Part shown: piece after piece, positions 33,061 through 45,079 of the stretch
Layout of the letters: the number at the start of each line of letters is the position of its first letter
Numbering within the stretch: the first letter of the stretch is position 1
NCBI GenBank assembly: GCA_963932465.1
Contig: OZ010793.1
Location: forward strand, 367,874,459 to 367,938,458
Direction of reading: 5' to 3'
From: Maratus speciosus
Lineage: Eukaryota > Arthropoda > Arachnida > Araneae > Salticidae
DNA: 64,000 nucleotides
Program-made: the position numbers and the translations under genes
The notes under the pieces: generated by a model
Told to the model about the DNA's origin: nothing
What the model saw: only the letters and a program-made list of their open reading frames with translations
Database searches by the model: none

Positions 33061-34422
33061 TACTTCAACAATTATTGATCATAGTCAGTCCTGTATAGTG
33101 TTGCCAGGTGTCCCGCGTAAAACAGTTCTTCAAATGCTCTGAACACCACTAATTTGTTACGGTTTATTTCACCATCTTCAATGGCAGATAACTTTATCAT
33201 TAGACAAGGTAAAGAAAGTTACTTTAAAATACTGGTGTCCAGGGCATTTGGAGCCCCAATTGACGCGAGTCACCTATGATAGTACTAGTCCTGTAGCCGA
33301 ATTCTTTAGTTCATCTCTGTAAATGAATGATAAGTACCATACGCTCTCCATAATCTATAGAAAACATGTTGTACACCTCAGTGCTCCTTTTAAATTTAAT
33401 TGTCTTTAAAGTATCGCAATATCATTAAAATCCTCCACAGTTTTTTCCCATAGATCATAATGTAATGGAATTCGGTACTTGTTTGCTAGAGTAGTTTGTT
33501 AGAGTTGCCTTGACATTACTCAATCTTAAAAAAGCGCAATTCCATGCTAAATATTATGAACAATCGCCATCAGATGGCGCTGTACTGCTAAAACCATATG
33601 CAAATGAGTAGCTAGTGCAATTTCGCTATAAAAGCGGTATTTATGGTTCAAAGAAATCAGATTTTTTAATCATTTGGAAAAATGGTTATTGTTCTCGTCA
33701 GGATGGGAAATCAAAAGCATATCTGAAGGTTTTTATTGGTTTAATCCGCATTTTATTCGTTTCCTGATTGGTCTATACAGCAATATGTATTTACCTTTAC
33801 TTTCAACAAAGATGGATACCTTCTGTTGCCACTATGACAAAAAAGTATTAAAAACTACAAAAAAAATTAATAACTCAGAAACAAATTGATACAGTTTTCA
33901 AACAAATTGCATTTAAAAGTAATTTTTTTTCTCTATAGGACGGTGTAAAAAGTAATATTGTGGTATGTTTAGAAGTTTAAGAATTTCCTTTAAAATGAGT
34001 CGTCAGATTTCTTGGAAATCTGATTATGGAAAAGCCTTTTTCCGAACAGCCAATGAAATGCTTGGATAATACATAGGTTTCAGGTGGATAATACGTACGA
34101 GTTGCAGGCGTTTTTTGTCGCTTGGAATTTTTACGTGTAATAACACTATTCATGTTTAATTCATAGAGTACGTAATGTATGATCAACTCCGTGCGATTTT
34201 TTATGTCTTAAATTTTAGTCTTCGAAAAAATCATTTTCCAAATTGTCGTTGTAATTTGATAAATTGCTTTTTTTTTTTTTCAAGAACTTAAGTTGTCTCC
34301 CCCCCCCCTCCTTTTTTTTTTATTTTTTTGCACTGCTGTCCAGGAATCCCACCTTGTCACATACCCAAAGTGTCATGTATCCAGGGATGTGGGACATAGG
34401 TTCCGGGCTCCCCGGCCGTAAT
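33061..34422. other. spacer; isolated TATA-like and octamer motifs
   Basis: No coding homology. ATATGCAAATGAG (33595-33607) followed by CTATAAAAGC (33626-33635) resembles an octamer-TATA promoter, but the weak frame that begins at 33682 (MEKWLL...) shows no family. Probably chance. Confidence 0.3.
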
Positions 34423-34912
34423 ATGAGAACGACGTGCAACTGAGCCGGCGATTGTGGAGAAGTTGCAATTGCAACAGCTCAAGCATCTGCAAATTCTTCA
34501 AATGTACCTACCTATATGTGGCCGTTCAATAGCACAAGCATTATACAGTCGTGGAAAAAGAAAAAGTAAACACCCCCTACTAACTCATCAACAAATTATC
34601 GTAGAAGAAAGTTACTGGTACCGAACGACTGGAAATAAAGCCTACTATTAAATTATGTATATAAAATTTGCTTAGAGGGCCATCTACATATTATAACGGG
34701 CCCAAACTTCCTTTTTTTCAATGGCAATGCCCAATTTTAACAAGATATTTCAAATATTTGGTTCAAACTATGCCTTGACATCAAATTTCAAGTCATTTGA
34801 ATTGTAAGTTTTTGAATTATAAACATTCAAAATTTAGTGCTTCTAATGTTAAATTACATTTTCATATTTTTATTAATATCTCCTGAAATTATACTCCTAA
34901 TGTGCTAATTTT
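34423..34912 (+). repeat. direct duplicate of a transposase fragment plus TA-element left end
   Basis: This block is nearly identical to 35167-35655: the same transposase codons (ACTGAGCCGGCGATTGTGGA) run into CAGTCGTGGAAAAAG (34546). The offset is about 744 bp. The duplication therefore happened after the TA element had entered the transposase. Confidence 0.85.
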
Positions 34913-34977
34913 TTGTGTAAATTTCGGCCAAAAATCTTCGAATCGTATCCCAAAGAAATCATTCATCTGCAGTGAAC

Positions 34978-37060
34978 ATGTCGCTGAACAAGAAGGAACG
35001 CAACTTGATCGTAAAACTTTTTTATCAGAATGAGAGCAATGCTTCGGCAGCCCTGCGTGCTTATCGACGGTTGGAAAACTTAAGGAGAGGACCCATGTCC
35101 GTAAATGCAGTTAAATGCATGATTTGTAAGTTTGTAAAAACTGATTCTTTGTATGCCGCACCGGGAAGAGAACAACGTGCAACTGAGCCGGCGATTGTGG
35201 AGGAAGTTGCAATTGCAACAGCTGAAGCATCTGCAAATTCTTCAAATGTACCTACCTATATGTGGCCGTTCAATAGCACAAGCATTATACAGTCGTGGAA
35301 AAAAGAAAAAGTAAACACCCCCTACTAACTCATCAACAAATTATCGTAGAAGAAAGTTACTGGTACCGAACGACTGGAAATAAAGTCTACTATTAAATGA
35401 TGTATATATAATTTGCTTAGGAGGCCATCTACATATTATAACGGACTCAAACTTCCTTTTTTTCAATGGCAATGCCCAATTTTAACAAGATATTTCAAAT
35501 ATTTGGTTCAAACTATGCCTTGACATCAAATTTCAAGTCATTTGAATGATAAGTTTTGAATTATAAACATTCAAAATTTAGTGCTTCGAATGTTAAATTA
35601 CATTTTCATATTTTTATTCATATCTCCTGAAATTATATTCCTAATGTGCAATTTTTTTTTGTAGCAATAATACTAATATACCCAAACATAAATACGCTGA
35701 ATTTGCAATTTTCATAATTTTATGCTATGAATTATGAAATTAATATTCGAAAAAATTATGAATTGCAACCTACAAATTTTTTGATGGATTTAGATTTATT
35801 AAGTCCTGCTTTATGGAAATCCAAATTTTCACATTTTTCTTCCAAGTAGTTTTCAAATTACGCTTAAAAAACGGCAAAATGATGGTTTAAGAGGCCGTCT
35901 ATGATAGAAGTGACTAGATATTTTGAAATTATTTATGCTATCCTGTAATCTAGCAGTCTTTCATGACTGATTGAGTGGCACTTAAGATGCCTTGATCAAG
36001 AATGGGGCTCTCTCGGTCAACAATCAAGTACCGAACTTCAATTTGGATACAGACCCTAAAATACGCTTGTTTTAAAATAATTAATTTCTCGGAAACTTAT
36101 CGTACGAATTGCATAAAAATTTGTTTTTAGACTATTTCAAGGGTGTAGAGTTCATTTATGCTGTCAGAATTGTGTAAAGCTATTGAAAAAAAACAAAGTT
36201 ATGGTTCGTTTTAATATGTATATGGGCCCCTGAGCAAATTTTATATGCATCATTTAAACGTAGACTTTATCGCCAATCGTGTGGTACCAGTAACTTTCTT
36301 TTACGATAATTTTTTGCAGAGTTAGTAAGGGGTGTTTACTTTTTTTTCCCACGACTGTACATTCCGTGGGCAACCGTGCGCATGATTTTACGCAAAATTC
36401 TGAAACTCTACCCTTACAAGATGCATATCATGCAACAGTTGAAACCTATCACTCTGCACGTCTTGATTTTACTTTGCGTTGCGTTTTCTGGCGAGGATGC
36501 AAATGGATGAGTACTGGCCATCGCATATCTTATGGACAGACGAGGCTCATCTTCACTTAGATGACGCTATGAACATACAGAACTGCAGCATATGGGCTTC
36601 CACCACTCCTCATGCCGTGCAACAACAGTCGCTACATTCCCCATACGTCACGGTTTGGTGTGGATTCACTGCGAATTTTATTTTGGTCCCGCATTTTTTC
36701 GGGGAAGTCGCAATGAACGGGTTTGTTAGGCCTACAGTAAAAGGTGACCGATACAGCAAACTCTTGGAGAATCATGTTGTCCCGGCGTTAAGACAAAGAG
36801 GCTGTTTGACTACCACTATATTCATGCAAGATGGAGCAACTGCTCATACAGCGAGATGTGTAAAGAATATGATTCAAGCGAACTTCTCTAATGAATGTGT
36901 CATCTAGCGTACTTTCCCCATTTCCTGGCTAGCAAGGTCACCAGATCTAAACCCTTGGGACTTCTAGCTGAGGGGTTTTCTCAAAGATCTTGTTTATTAA
37001 GGACGTGTAATTAATTTAGCGGACTGATAACGCTGTGGTCAGCTTTCAGCATATTGTTGA
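34978..37060 (+). pseudogene. DUF4817/IS630-Tc1-type transposase, interrupted and frameshifted
   Basis: ATG 34978 starts MSLNKKERNLIVKLFYQN, a DUF4817-type helix-turn-helix. The frame runs to TSI at ~35288, where the TA element 35290-36357 is inserted. Beyond it one frame gives ILRKILKLYPYKMHIMQQ; after a frameshift another gives HILWTDEAHLHLDDAMN (first catalytic D), PYVTVWCGF, TIFMQDGATAHTARC (second D) and, after a stop at 36905-36907, SPDLNPWDF (third acidic position). The catalytic residues survive in pieces. A mariner-like right end (AGTTTAATTTTAACCACCTTGTATA) lies near 37291-37315. Family is firm; the copy is dead. Confidence 0.85.
35290..36357. mobile_element. CAGTCGTGG TA element, 1,068 bp
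   Basis: The ends CAGTCGTGGAAAAAAG and the complement of CCCACGACTG are inverted copies continuing through AAAGTAAACACCCCC / GGGGTGTTTACTTT. TA flanks both (35288-35289, 36358-36359). Non-coding. It is inserted in the transposase gene. Related copies: left end at 34546-34912 and an expanded copy at 54323-57093. Confidence 0.9.
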
Positions 37061-38142
37061 CCGACAAGGTATGCACATAGAGCACACAAGTGTGTAAATA
37101 AATTTAATATTCCGTTATTCTTTGATTTTTGAATTGTTATTTTTCATTTTACATTGTTAAAACGCCACCTGGCGGCGAAATTTGAAACTTTTTTCACGAA
37201 AACCTCGGCCGCATGGTCTGCCTAACATACATCTAAAGTTTCATTCGGATCCGTTCAGTAGAACACGAGTTATGAGCCTCTGAGTACCGTCAGTTTAATT
37301 TTAACCACCTTGTATAACAGCTATAGTGTTGTTCTTGTTGTTTTTTATATTCTTTTTATTTTTATTTTTTCCAAATAAAGAAAAAAAAAGCTCCTAAAAT
37401 TTCAATGTTGTATAGTATTTGAAACAATTGTAAATTAAGAAAATTGGTCTAAAACCATAGACGATATCCTGGAAATACAGCAGGTTGTTCAAAATGTTTT
37501 AAAATCTCCACCAAAAACGCTTAACTATTACCTGATAGCGTAAATATATATATATATATATCAGCTTATTGGTCCTTTTGCCAAAACTGTATTATAAAAC
37601 GCTGAAATTTTTAAAAATTTCAAAGAATTGCAAGTCTACTTGAATATTGTCATTTTAGTCTACTTTTTGGTATGAAATTTCGAAAGACGGTAAACTTTTC
37701 ATTCGCCTTTCTAGTTTAGGATATTTTGATAAACTCATTTTAATATTATTCGTCCTGGAGTACAACTGCAACATCTCCTTGTGTCTGATTATTCTATAAA
37801 AAGTAGATCTCGGAACATGAAACATTTTGCAAAGTTATTCACAAGTTGATCACTACGTGTCTGCTACTGGCGACTATTTTTTAATTCAATCTCGCATCAC
37901 TTTCGCAAAACAAAAATCTTTCACATACACTTTGAGAACATGTGCAAGAGAAACATACCACAAAATTTATGTTTTAAAAAGAGTGGTGCGATTAGAATAT
38001 AAAAATAGTCGTCAGTGGCAGCCCTGTCACTACTATCAATGAAACATTTTATATTCAGTTTCTCTTTGGCTGTTGAGCCCTTCGGGATCAGCATCCCATA
38101 CATGAGTTTTTTTTCGGCTGGCATCATTTTTCTTTATAGTAG
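37061..38142. other. transposase 3' flank and AT-rich spacer
   Basis: Contains the probable right terminus of the DUF4817 element near 37315 and a short (TA)n near 37545. No gene recognised. Confidence 0.4.
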
Positions 38143-38704
38143 GAGAGCTGTTGAACATTTTTGAGTAGGTATTTGAGGCACCCTGAAAATTTGTGCAACA
38201 CTTTTTTTGTAATGCCTGAATACAAAATCGAATGTCTGGCTGAAGGATCGTGGCCCAAAAACTGTGCCAGACAAAAAATGGCACTTGACACGTGTCTGGC
38301 ACAGTTTTTGTGCCGACTAAAGTGTCTGTCATTTTCAAAATATTTTTTTCTAAGCATAAATATTATTCTGTCTCAATCTCAGCGTGCCTCAAATACCTTT
38401 TTTGGGTAGTCAAAAAATGGCACTTGACACGTGTCTGGCACAGTTTTTGGGCCGACTAAAGTGTCTGTCGTTTTCAAAATATTTTTTTCTAAGTATAAAT
38501 ATTATTCTGTCTCAATCTCAGCGTGCCTCAAATACCTTTTTTGGGTAGTCAAAAAAAAGGGCACTTGACACGTGTCTGGCACAGTTTTTGGGCCACGATC
38601 CTTCAGCCAGACATTCGATTTTGTATTCAGCCATTACAAAAGAAGTGTTGCATAAATTTTCAGGGTGCCTCATATACCTTCCCTAAAATGTTTAACAGCT
38701 CTTG
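38143..38704. repeat. palindromic element with tandem core
   Basis: Left arm 38143-38272 and right arm 38574-38704 are inverted copies (GAGGCACCCTG...GTGCCAGAC). The core is a direct duplication of ~132 bp, each unit beginning near GGCACTTGACACGTGTCTGG (itself containing the palindrome GACACGTGTC). GTCTGGCACAGTTTTT appears repeatedly in both orientations. Confidence 0.8.
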
Positions 38705-38830
38705 GACTATTAAAATAGTTATCTTTACTTATTCAAACATGAAAATTCCCTAATTATATAAAACAAATATTACTCTTTTTTTATTATTGGTAGAAAAAAC
38801 AATCATTGTATGCAGTTTTTGAAGATGCAT

Positions 38831-40055
38831 TGGGTTATCTGGGGTAACTGGGCCATAGGCTATTTTATAAAAAACCGTTGATGTTTTTCAAGTTTTAGCT
38901 TTTTTGAACAATGCACCTTAATCTCTACTTCCTAAAACAACGTGTGTTAACTCAATAATAACTCTCTCTTTGCTGTGATAGGTTGTCGAAAATTTACGTT
39001 TCTTTTTTTAAAAACAACGTCAATTTGGTTGGACTTCCTTGGCTTTTTATTAAAATACTGTAAGTACTTTTATTAAACAATCCTTTTTTTTTTAAAGATT
39101 TGGCATATAACTACATTAATATTACTAAGTATCTATGCATATTTACTTCATGTTTCAAATGTAAGCCCGGTGTCCCAGTTACCCCATAAATTTTTCATGG
39201 GGTAACTGGGACATGTATCAGGGGTAACTGGACCATGTTGAATCCAGTTACCCCAATAGATAAATATTTTTTTTTTTAGTTTCTCTTACTACGGGAAATA
39301 AATTTCTCCATTGTTTTTTGCTCACAATAAAGAAAATTGTAGATACCTTATTAAAATTACATAATAAAATTTTTAAAAAGCATATTGGGTGGTTATCAAA
39401 GCAAATTTCTTAACCCCCTTGAAGGGCGGTGATAGCGTTATGGCATCATATAATTTTAATCTCTAATTGCCACATTGGCACCGTAATTTTATAATGAAAA
39501 TTTCACCTTTATTAAGTACGCGAAAATATACTTTTACTTGTTTACAAATAAATTATCTTGTAAATACTGGTGTCATTAAATTATTTCAACATTTTATGAA
39601 TACAAGTACCTTGCCCTTGAAAGCGAGATAGCCAAACCTTGAAATTTTACGATACAGCTGAAGTAATTAAGTACTTAAGTAGCCGTTTGTTCATAGATTT
39701 ACCTTGTTAATTTTTCCCTTAAAATACCCATGTAACTTTTATACTTATTACCTATACTAAAGTACATAAGTACTTACTTTATTTTTATGTTTTTGGTATA
39801 AATAAATCTAGTATTTTCACTTTTAGTGCTTTTTTTTAGACGTATCGACAGCAAAGGTTTCCCTTACAACTCTCTTTAGTTGATATATAATTTACATGAT
39901 CCGCCTGGTTTAATTTTTTTTTAAATTGCTTACACTTTTTCAAACAGGGCCTGATATCCCATATAAAAAAAAAATAAACGTGTTTCACATAGACCCTCTT
40001 GTCCACTTACCCCATTTTTATGGGGAAACTGGACCCATGAGGAAATAAAAATGAA

Positions 40056-40086
<31 letters not shown>

Positions 40087-40251
40087 TTAAAATGTAATTT
40101 TGAGCATTTCTATCTGATAGAGGAAACCTAACTGAACACATTTACAAAAGTTCAGACTTTAATTCAAATGATTATTAGCTTTTTGAAGCTAAATTGCCAG
40201 AATCTCCAGAGTCTCATTGTAAAATCATGACCCAGTTACCCCACGTAACCT
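38831..40251. mobile_element. GGGGTAACTGG element, copy 1
   Basis: The ends GGGGTAACTGGGCCAT and the complement of ATGACCCAGTTACCCC are inverted copies. Internal palindromic CCAGTTACCCCATAAA / CATGGGGTAACTGGGACATG blocks lie near 39175-39230 and a relative near 40000. (TA)n lies at ~40056. No transposase frame. A truncated second copy is at 59622-60479. Exact ends and TSD are unclear. Confidence 0.65.
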
Positions 40252-41641
40252 TGTATGCACCCATGATCCCGAAGGGGCTTTAGCTTTTTATTTGGCATTT
40301 AACATAACATTTAACTCAAGTTCCAGAACTAACACACTAAATAACTTAATAACGGGCTATCAGAGGCAACTTTTTAAATTTGATTTAGTTTTCAGGCTAA
40401 GGTCTGTGCATATATAACGTTATCATTTTATGGAGAAGGGAGGGGGGGTCTGGAATTGATATCCCACGATATCGCTAGGAGGAGGGGAGATTGTCTTTTG
40501 ATATCGTTAGCATTTTTTATCCAACCAAAATTTTCTTTTTTATAATTTTTTCTTTGCATCAAAGTAGTCTATCTATTTTTATATTATCTATTTTTATAGA
40601 AATACAAAGTTAATATTAAAACCATTAAATGATTATACAATTATTTCATTCCAAAATATGGAATATCCCAACGTTTGGCATTCCTATTCTTCTGCCATAT
40701 GAGCATATAATCCGCTGTTCAAGAAATCAGGTACGAAGTATGTTTGAAATGACGTTTGTTGCGTTTCTTAGTAAAATAAAAAAGAAAGGATGTTATAGAG
40801 TAGGTGGGGGGAAAAAATACTCACTGCCTGATTTAATATGAAAAAACATTTCTACAATCATGACCGCTAGGTAGTAGTTTGGTCTCATGAGTAGTAGTTG
40901 TGTGTAGTACCTTATGAAAAAAGTAGCACTCTGTGCCAAGAAAATGAGGTAAGTTTAAATTTTCGAATTTTGATCTAATATTTTTAAAATTTCACTTTAT
41001 TGTTTAGCTAACAATACTTCGAATTTTTACAAATCCAAAAATTCAGTGGAGAACGGAAGCTGTATAGCGTCTAAATGCCGTATAGTTTATCTCGATCGCA
41101 TTTGTTTAAACTTGTAGGTAGCCGGTTAAGTAAAATACTTCAGAATGGGGGTAAAAGTACGCATCCGTCTTGGGGCAAAGATACGCACAAGTTTAAGATT
41201 CCGGGTTTTGCCTTATCGTTTTAGCTAGATGCAAAGCTTTCCACAATTACGTTGTGGTAAGTTTTATTTTTTATATTGTATAAAATATAATAGCTACTTA
41301 ACTAATATAAGCTAGTTAACTACATTTTCCTTTTTCTAGTTAAGTTTTTTTTTTTAAATATAGAACATAGGTATCTACCTATCTACTTTTAAAAATCAAT
41401 ATGCTTGTTTCATAAAACGATTTTGTTTTAAAATCTTAACCCTCAACCCTTGTTAACGGCCTCACAGACTGCTGCTATATTCATTTTTCATAGCTTAACT
41501 TGTAATTTTCAATTTAACTATTGATGTTAGTTTAATTTTGATTCGTTTGGAAACTTAATAGTATCACTAAAGACTTCTAAATGAGGAGAACTTTTATTAT
41601 AATAGGCCTTTACATAAAGTTTGGCGCAAAAACAGTATCTT

Positions 41642-43348
41642 CCCAGCAAAGAGAAAATTGCTGGCCAGCAGCAAGATAGGTGCTGGCAATGATGGAGAAG
41701 TGCTGGCTGATGGTCTACCACTGCATGACCACTGCTGGACAGCTTCAGTCAACTTTGCTGTTGGAAATCATCAGATAAAATTTTGGTGGGCATCCGTTTT
41801 ATCTCATGCGCTGGCCCACCACTACATGGAAGTGCACGAACTTTTGCAGTATTATTGCTGGGAACCCTTACGCTAGGAGGCGCTGCGAATATCGAAGACA
41901 TTGAGTATTTGAACACAAATCTGAAGTAGATATCTTAATACAATTTAAGCTGTGAAGCTAATTTTCTTTGAAACTGTAAAAAAAAATAGCACCACTGCCA
42001 CCAACAAGATAAATAAGTAAATGAATAAATAAATAAATTCTTTATTTCAACACACTTTTTTTTCTCCTTAAATTTGGTTTTACTAGGTTACAAAGGATTT
42101 CGGTTTTCATAATTTACACAGTTCAGAATCAATAATAAACAAGTTGGAAATTGCTCGTCAAACGTGGCAAATGAGGTGCGTTCGTACTATAACTAGTTTT
42201 ATAATTATTTTTTGCACCCCATATTGTACTGAATGTATACATTTTTTAACTTCATAAGTGAATAGTCTATAAATTCAATAAAATGCACTTGCAATAATTT
42301 TTTTCCCATTCCCCGTAATGTAACGAAAACGTTTGACCGCCCCTGTAATTAAACTATACACCATTTTCATAAAATTTCAAATGGCTCGACAAAATTTTGC
42401 AACTATTATATATTTAAAATTTCAGACCATTCGGAAGGCTGTAACATCATTAAAATGCACTTGCAATAATTTTTCCCATTGGCCGTAATGTAAAGAAAGA
42501 CTTTTGACTGTCCCTGTAATTAAACTATATATCCGATTTTCATAAAATTTCAAATGGCTCGACAAAATTTTGCAACAATCATATATTTAAAATTTCAGAT
42601 CATTCGGTTGAGTAGTTTTTGCTCTGTTATATGCGGACAGACAGACGGACGGACGGACGGACAGACAGACGGACTGAACGACGACTATAGGTGCTACGTA
42701 TTTATATAATTATGAACGCACCTAAAAAAAGCGTATAAATTATATAGGATTTCTATACAATAGAATAATTTCTATACCAATTTAATGATTGGGAACGTAA
42801 ATCACAAAAGAAACAAACTTGAAATAGTGTAATGGGAGCTTGAAAATTGCATCAGCAGTCGTAGCATATGTTGAAAGTACTTGTTCATGTCTGATCAAGA
42901 AAACCAAGCAGCATCGAGCGCGGTCAGAACTTGGGAGGGCGACCACATGGAAACCGCTGAAAGTTCAAATATTTCTATAGAAAGTTCTATTATAGGCATT
43001 TCTATAGCTCTTGGTGAAACTAGCTTATAGAAAAAAAGAGTCATAATTATATAATACTTTGTTTTTTTTATAAAATTCTATAAAAAATTTTGTCAGGGAA
43101 AGTGCTGGGCCAGCAAAGGAATAGCAGTGGGATAGGTGCTAGCACTGCATGAAAAGTGCCGGATTGAAGTAATGTGATGGCATACCAATGCTGGCCTGCT
43201 GTTGGCCATCACTGATGGGCCAGCTGCATTCCGCTCGGACATTTTCCGACAGGTTTACGTAATGGCACTGTTGCACTTTACCGCTGATGGCAGTGCTGGC
43301 TGCCATCTTTTTTCCAGCTGATGGCCCACTGTTTCTTTCTTTGCTGGG
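41642..43348. mobile_element. CCCAGCAAAGA element with GCTGG subterminal clusters (level 4)
   Basis: The ends CCCAGCAAAGA and TCTTTGCTGGG are exact inverted copies. Both subterminal ~250-bp zones are packed with GCTGG/CCAGC words (GCTGGCCAGCAGCA, GTGCTGGCTGATGG; right: GTGCTGGGCCAGCA, GCTGATGGCAGTGCTGGCTG). I see no convincing target duplication and no transposase. Its superfamily is unknown to me. Confidence 0.7.
42174..42723. mobile_element. AGGTGCGTTC MITE (level 5) with duplicated ~172-bp interior
   Basis: The ends AGGTGCGTTCGTA and the complement of TATGAACGCACCT are inverted copies. Within it ATAAAATGCACTTGCAATAA starts two direct copies at about 42280 and 42452, followed by a (GACA/GACG)n-type tract near 42640-42675 of a kind common in arthropod repeats. 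Confidence 0.65.
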
Positions 43349-44354
43349 TAATGAGTCAGTCACCCCTTTTATTCATTCTACGATCAAGGATTCTTTAAGA
43401 CCGCTCACAGTATTTATGCAACAATTTTTTTCGCAGTAGTTTAAGGTTAACTGCTATTTGCGATCTTACAGACCCCTGTTTTTTTCTTGTTTTTTTCATG
43501 GTTTAACTTGCAATTTTCAGTTTAACTATAAATACTAGTGAAATTCACTAATGCTTCTGCATAACTCATTCGTTTTATTGGAAATGGGGCGAAAACCCAC
43601 AGTAATAGAGCAAAAATTCGCTCTGCGTATCTTTGCCCCACCACTGCGTACTTTTACCCCAACCGATGGGGCAAAGATACGCAGAACAATGTTTCTTTAA
43701 AATTGCAATTTCTCACAAAATTATAATTTGACAGAATTCGGTTGATGGTAGCACTTGCCTAAAGTTCTAATCTAACATTTTAATCACTCATTACATAAGT
43801 TTAGACCAATGTGTGTGTTAAAAATGAAAATGTATGGAAAGTGCGTATCTTTGCCCCCACCTACTGTATACCTGTTTTGTGGATAAGAAGTTTTACTTTC
43901 AATCTCCCATGCAGGGTACAAGTACAAGAAAGCAATATTACTGATGAATGCATTATGTAACAAAGTTATTATTAAGTACTTTTAAAAAGTAACTAGTATC
44001 TCTTAAATTTTAATTGATAAAAAGTTATTTCATACATAATAGTGATGTTTTATTGACTACTTCTTTGAATCAGTAAAGTATGTGAATAATAAATGTATAA
44101 ACACATCTGTAAATCCCTGAACACGTATAAAAAGTAAACGAAAGAAAAAAATTATAAAAATAATTTTTAGACACTGATAACGATATCATTAGAGGCGGGA
44201 AAGCGATATCTGAGGAATGATAACATATGATATCGTAAGGGGGGGAGGGGGTCCAAAATTATCATAAAGTTGATAACGTTATATATGTACAGCCCCCTAG
44301 GGTTGCCAGTTTTTATGAATTCGAAGCATCTAAAGCGTTATCATAAAATTTATC

Positions 44355-44385
<31 letters not shown>

Positions 44386-45079
44386 GTAAAATTCTATACA
44401 TTTTTTCTTTACCTGCAAGTTTTTCATTGCCGGTTTTTTGTTCTATGTCTAGTTAAATCAATTGGCAGAGCATTGCCAATTTAATCCAGACCTACTCAAT
44501 TAGAAAATTTTCAAAGTACGATATCGTTACCAATCAATCTGATTCTATTAAAATATCAAAATTCTCGCTTAATACACAGAAAATGCAATCTCAATTAAAA
44601 CGATTTGGCTGTTTCACTAATAGGCATTTTTCTGTACAAAATTGCAGAAACCGAAATAATCGGCCCAGTAATAGAGGTTTCTGACTTATCCAGGTTCGAC
44701 TGCATTGATTTAACCTTTATGTCCTGGCGGTACTTTAAAGTACTATTAAAAAAACTTGTCATAAAATTCAGTTAATACATCGATTAGTAATGATTCAGTT
44801 TAGAATGAGTAATAGATACTTTACTTTATCTTGTTCCAAAAGCATTATTGGTTGCACAAAACAAAAATAGTTCTAAAAGGAAGTTTTCTCTTTCATTTGG
44901 ATCTCTTTAACTTTTTGACATTGGAAGATTGCGATTGAAAAGTTTCAGTTCGGAAATATTTCTATATTTAAATTGTAATAGCATTATATTTGTACATTTC
45001 CTAATTCTATAAAATACTTAAATAATATTTTAAATAAAATATTTGTGTGGAGTTATAAATATTGCACAAAATCCCTATA

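Larger units (their letters stand above)
41440..43446. mobile_element. TTAA MITE family B, interrupted (level 3)
   Basis: TTAA lies at 41436-41439 and 43447-43450. Sequence 41440-41641 matches the left two-thirds of the 9322-9619 copy (GCCTCACAGACTGC, TTAACTTGTAATTTTCA), and 43349-43446 matches its right third (CTTTTATTCAT, AAGACCGCTCACAG). A second partial left end of the same family starts at 43447. The interruption is 41642-43348. Confidence 0.75.
40798..43866. mobile_element. GTAGGTGGGGGCAAAGATACGCAC element (level 2)
   Basis: Left end GAGTAGGTGGGGGGAAAAAA and right end, complement of CGTATCTTTGCCCCCACCTA, match imperfectly. TA lies outside both (40796-40797, 43867-43868). GGGGCAAAGATACGCA / TGCGTATCTTTGCCCC blocks recur internally near 41175, 43625 and 43665. 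No coding. It hosts a TTAA MITE. Confidence 0.65.
40399..44298. mobile_element. AGGGGCTGTRC element, outer shell of a five-level nest
   Basis: Left (TGTGCATATATAACGTTATC, then a G-rich run and GATATCG) and right (GATATCATAT, C-rich complement, GATAACGTTATATATGTACA) blocks are long imperfect inverted repeats matching the ends of 22203-23402. Sequence just inside the left end also matches the complement of 23060-23300. Most of its 3.9 kb is later insertions. Confidence 0.6.

Noticed and set aside
33595..33889. Host gene with octamer and TATA promoter
   Set aside because: The following 71-codon frame has no recognisable family and no flanking splice signals; the motifs are short enough to occur by chance.
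42174..42723. Reading the AGGTGCGTTC block as a single retroposon
   Set aside because: Inverted ends on both sides favour a DNA MITE; the GACA-type tract alone is not evidence for retroposition.
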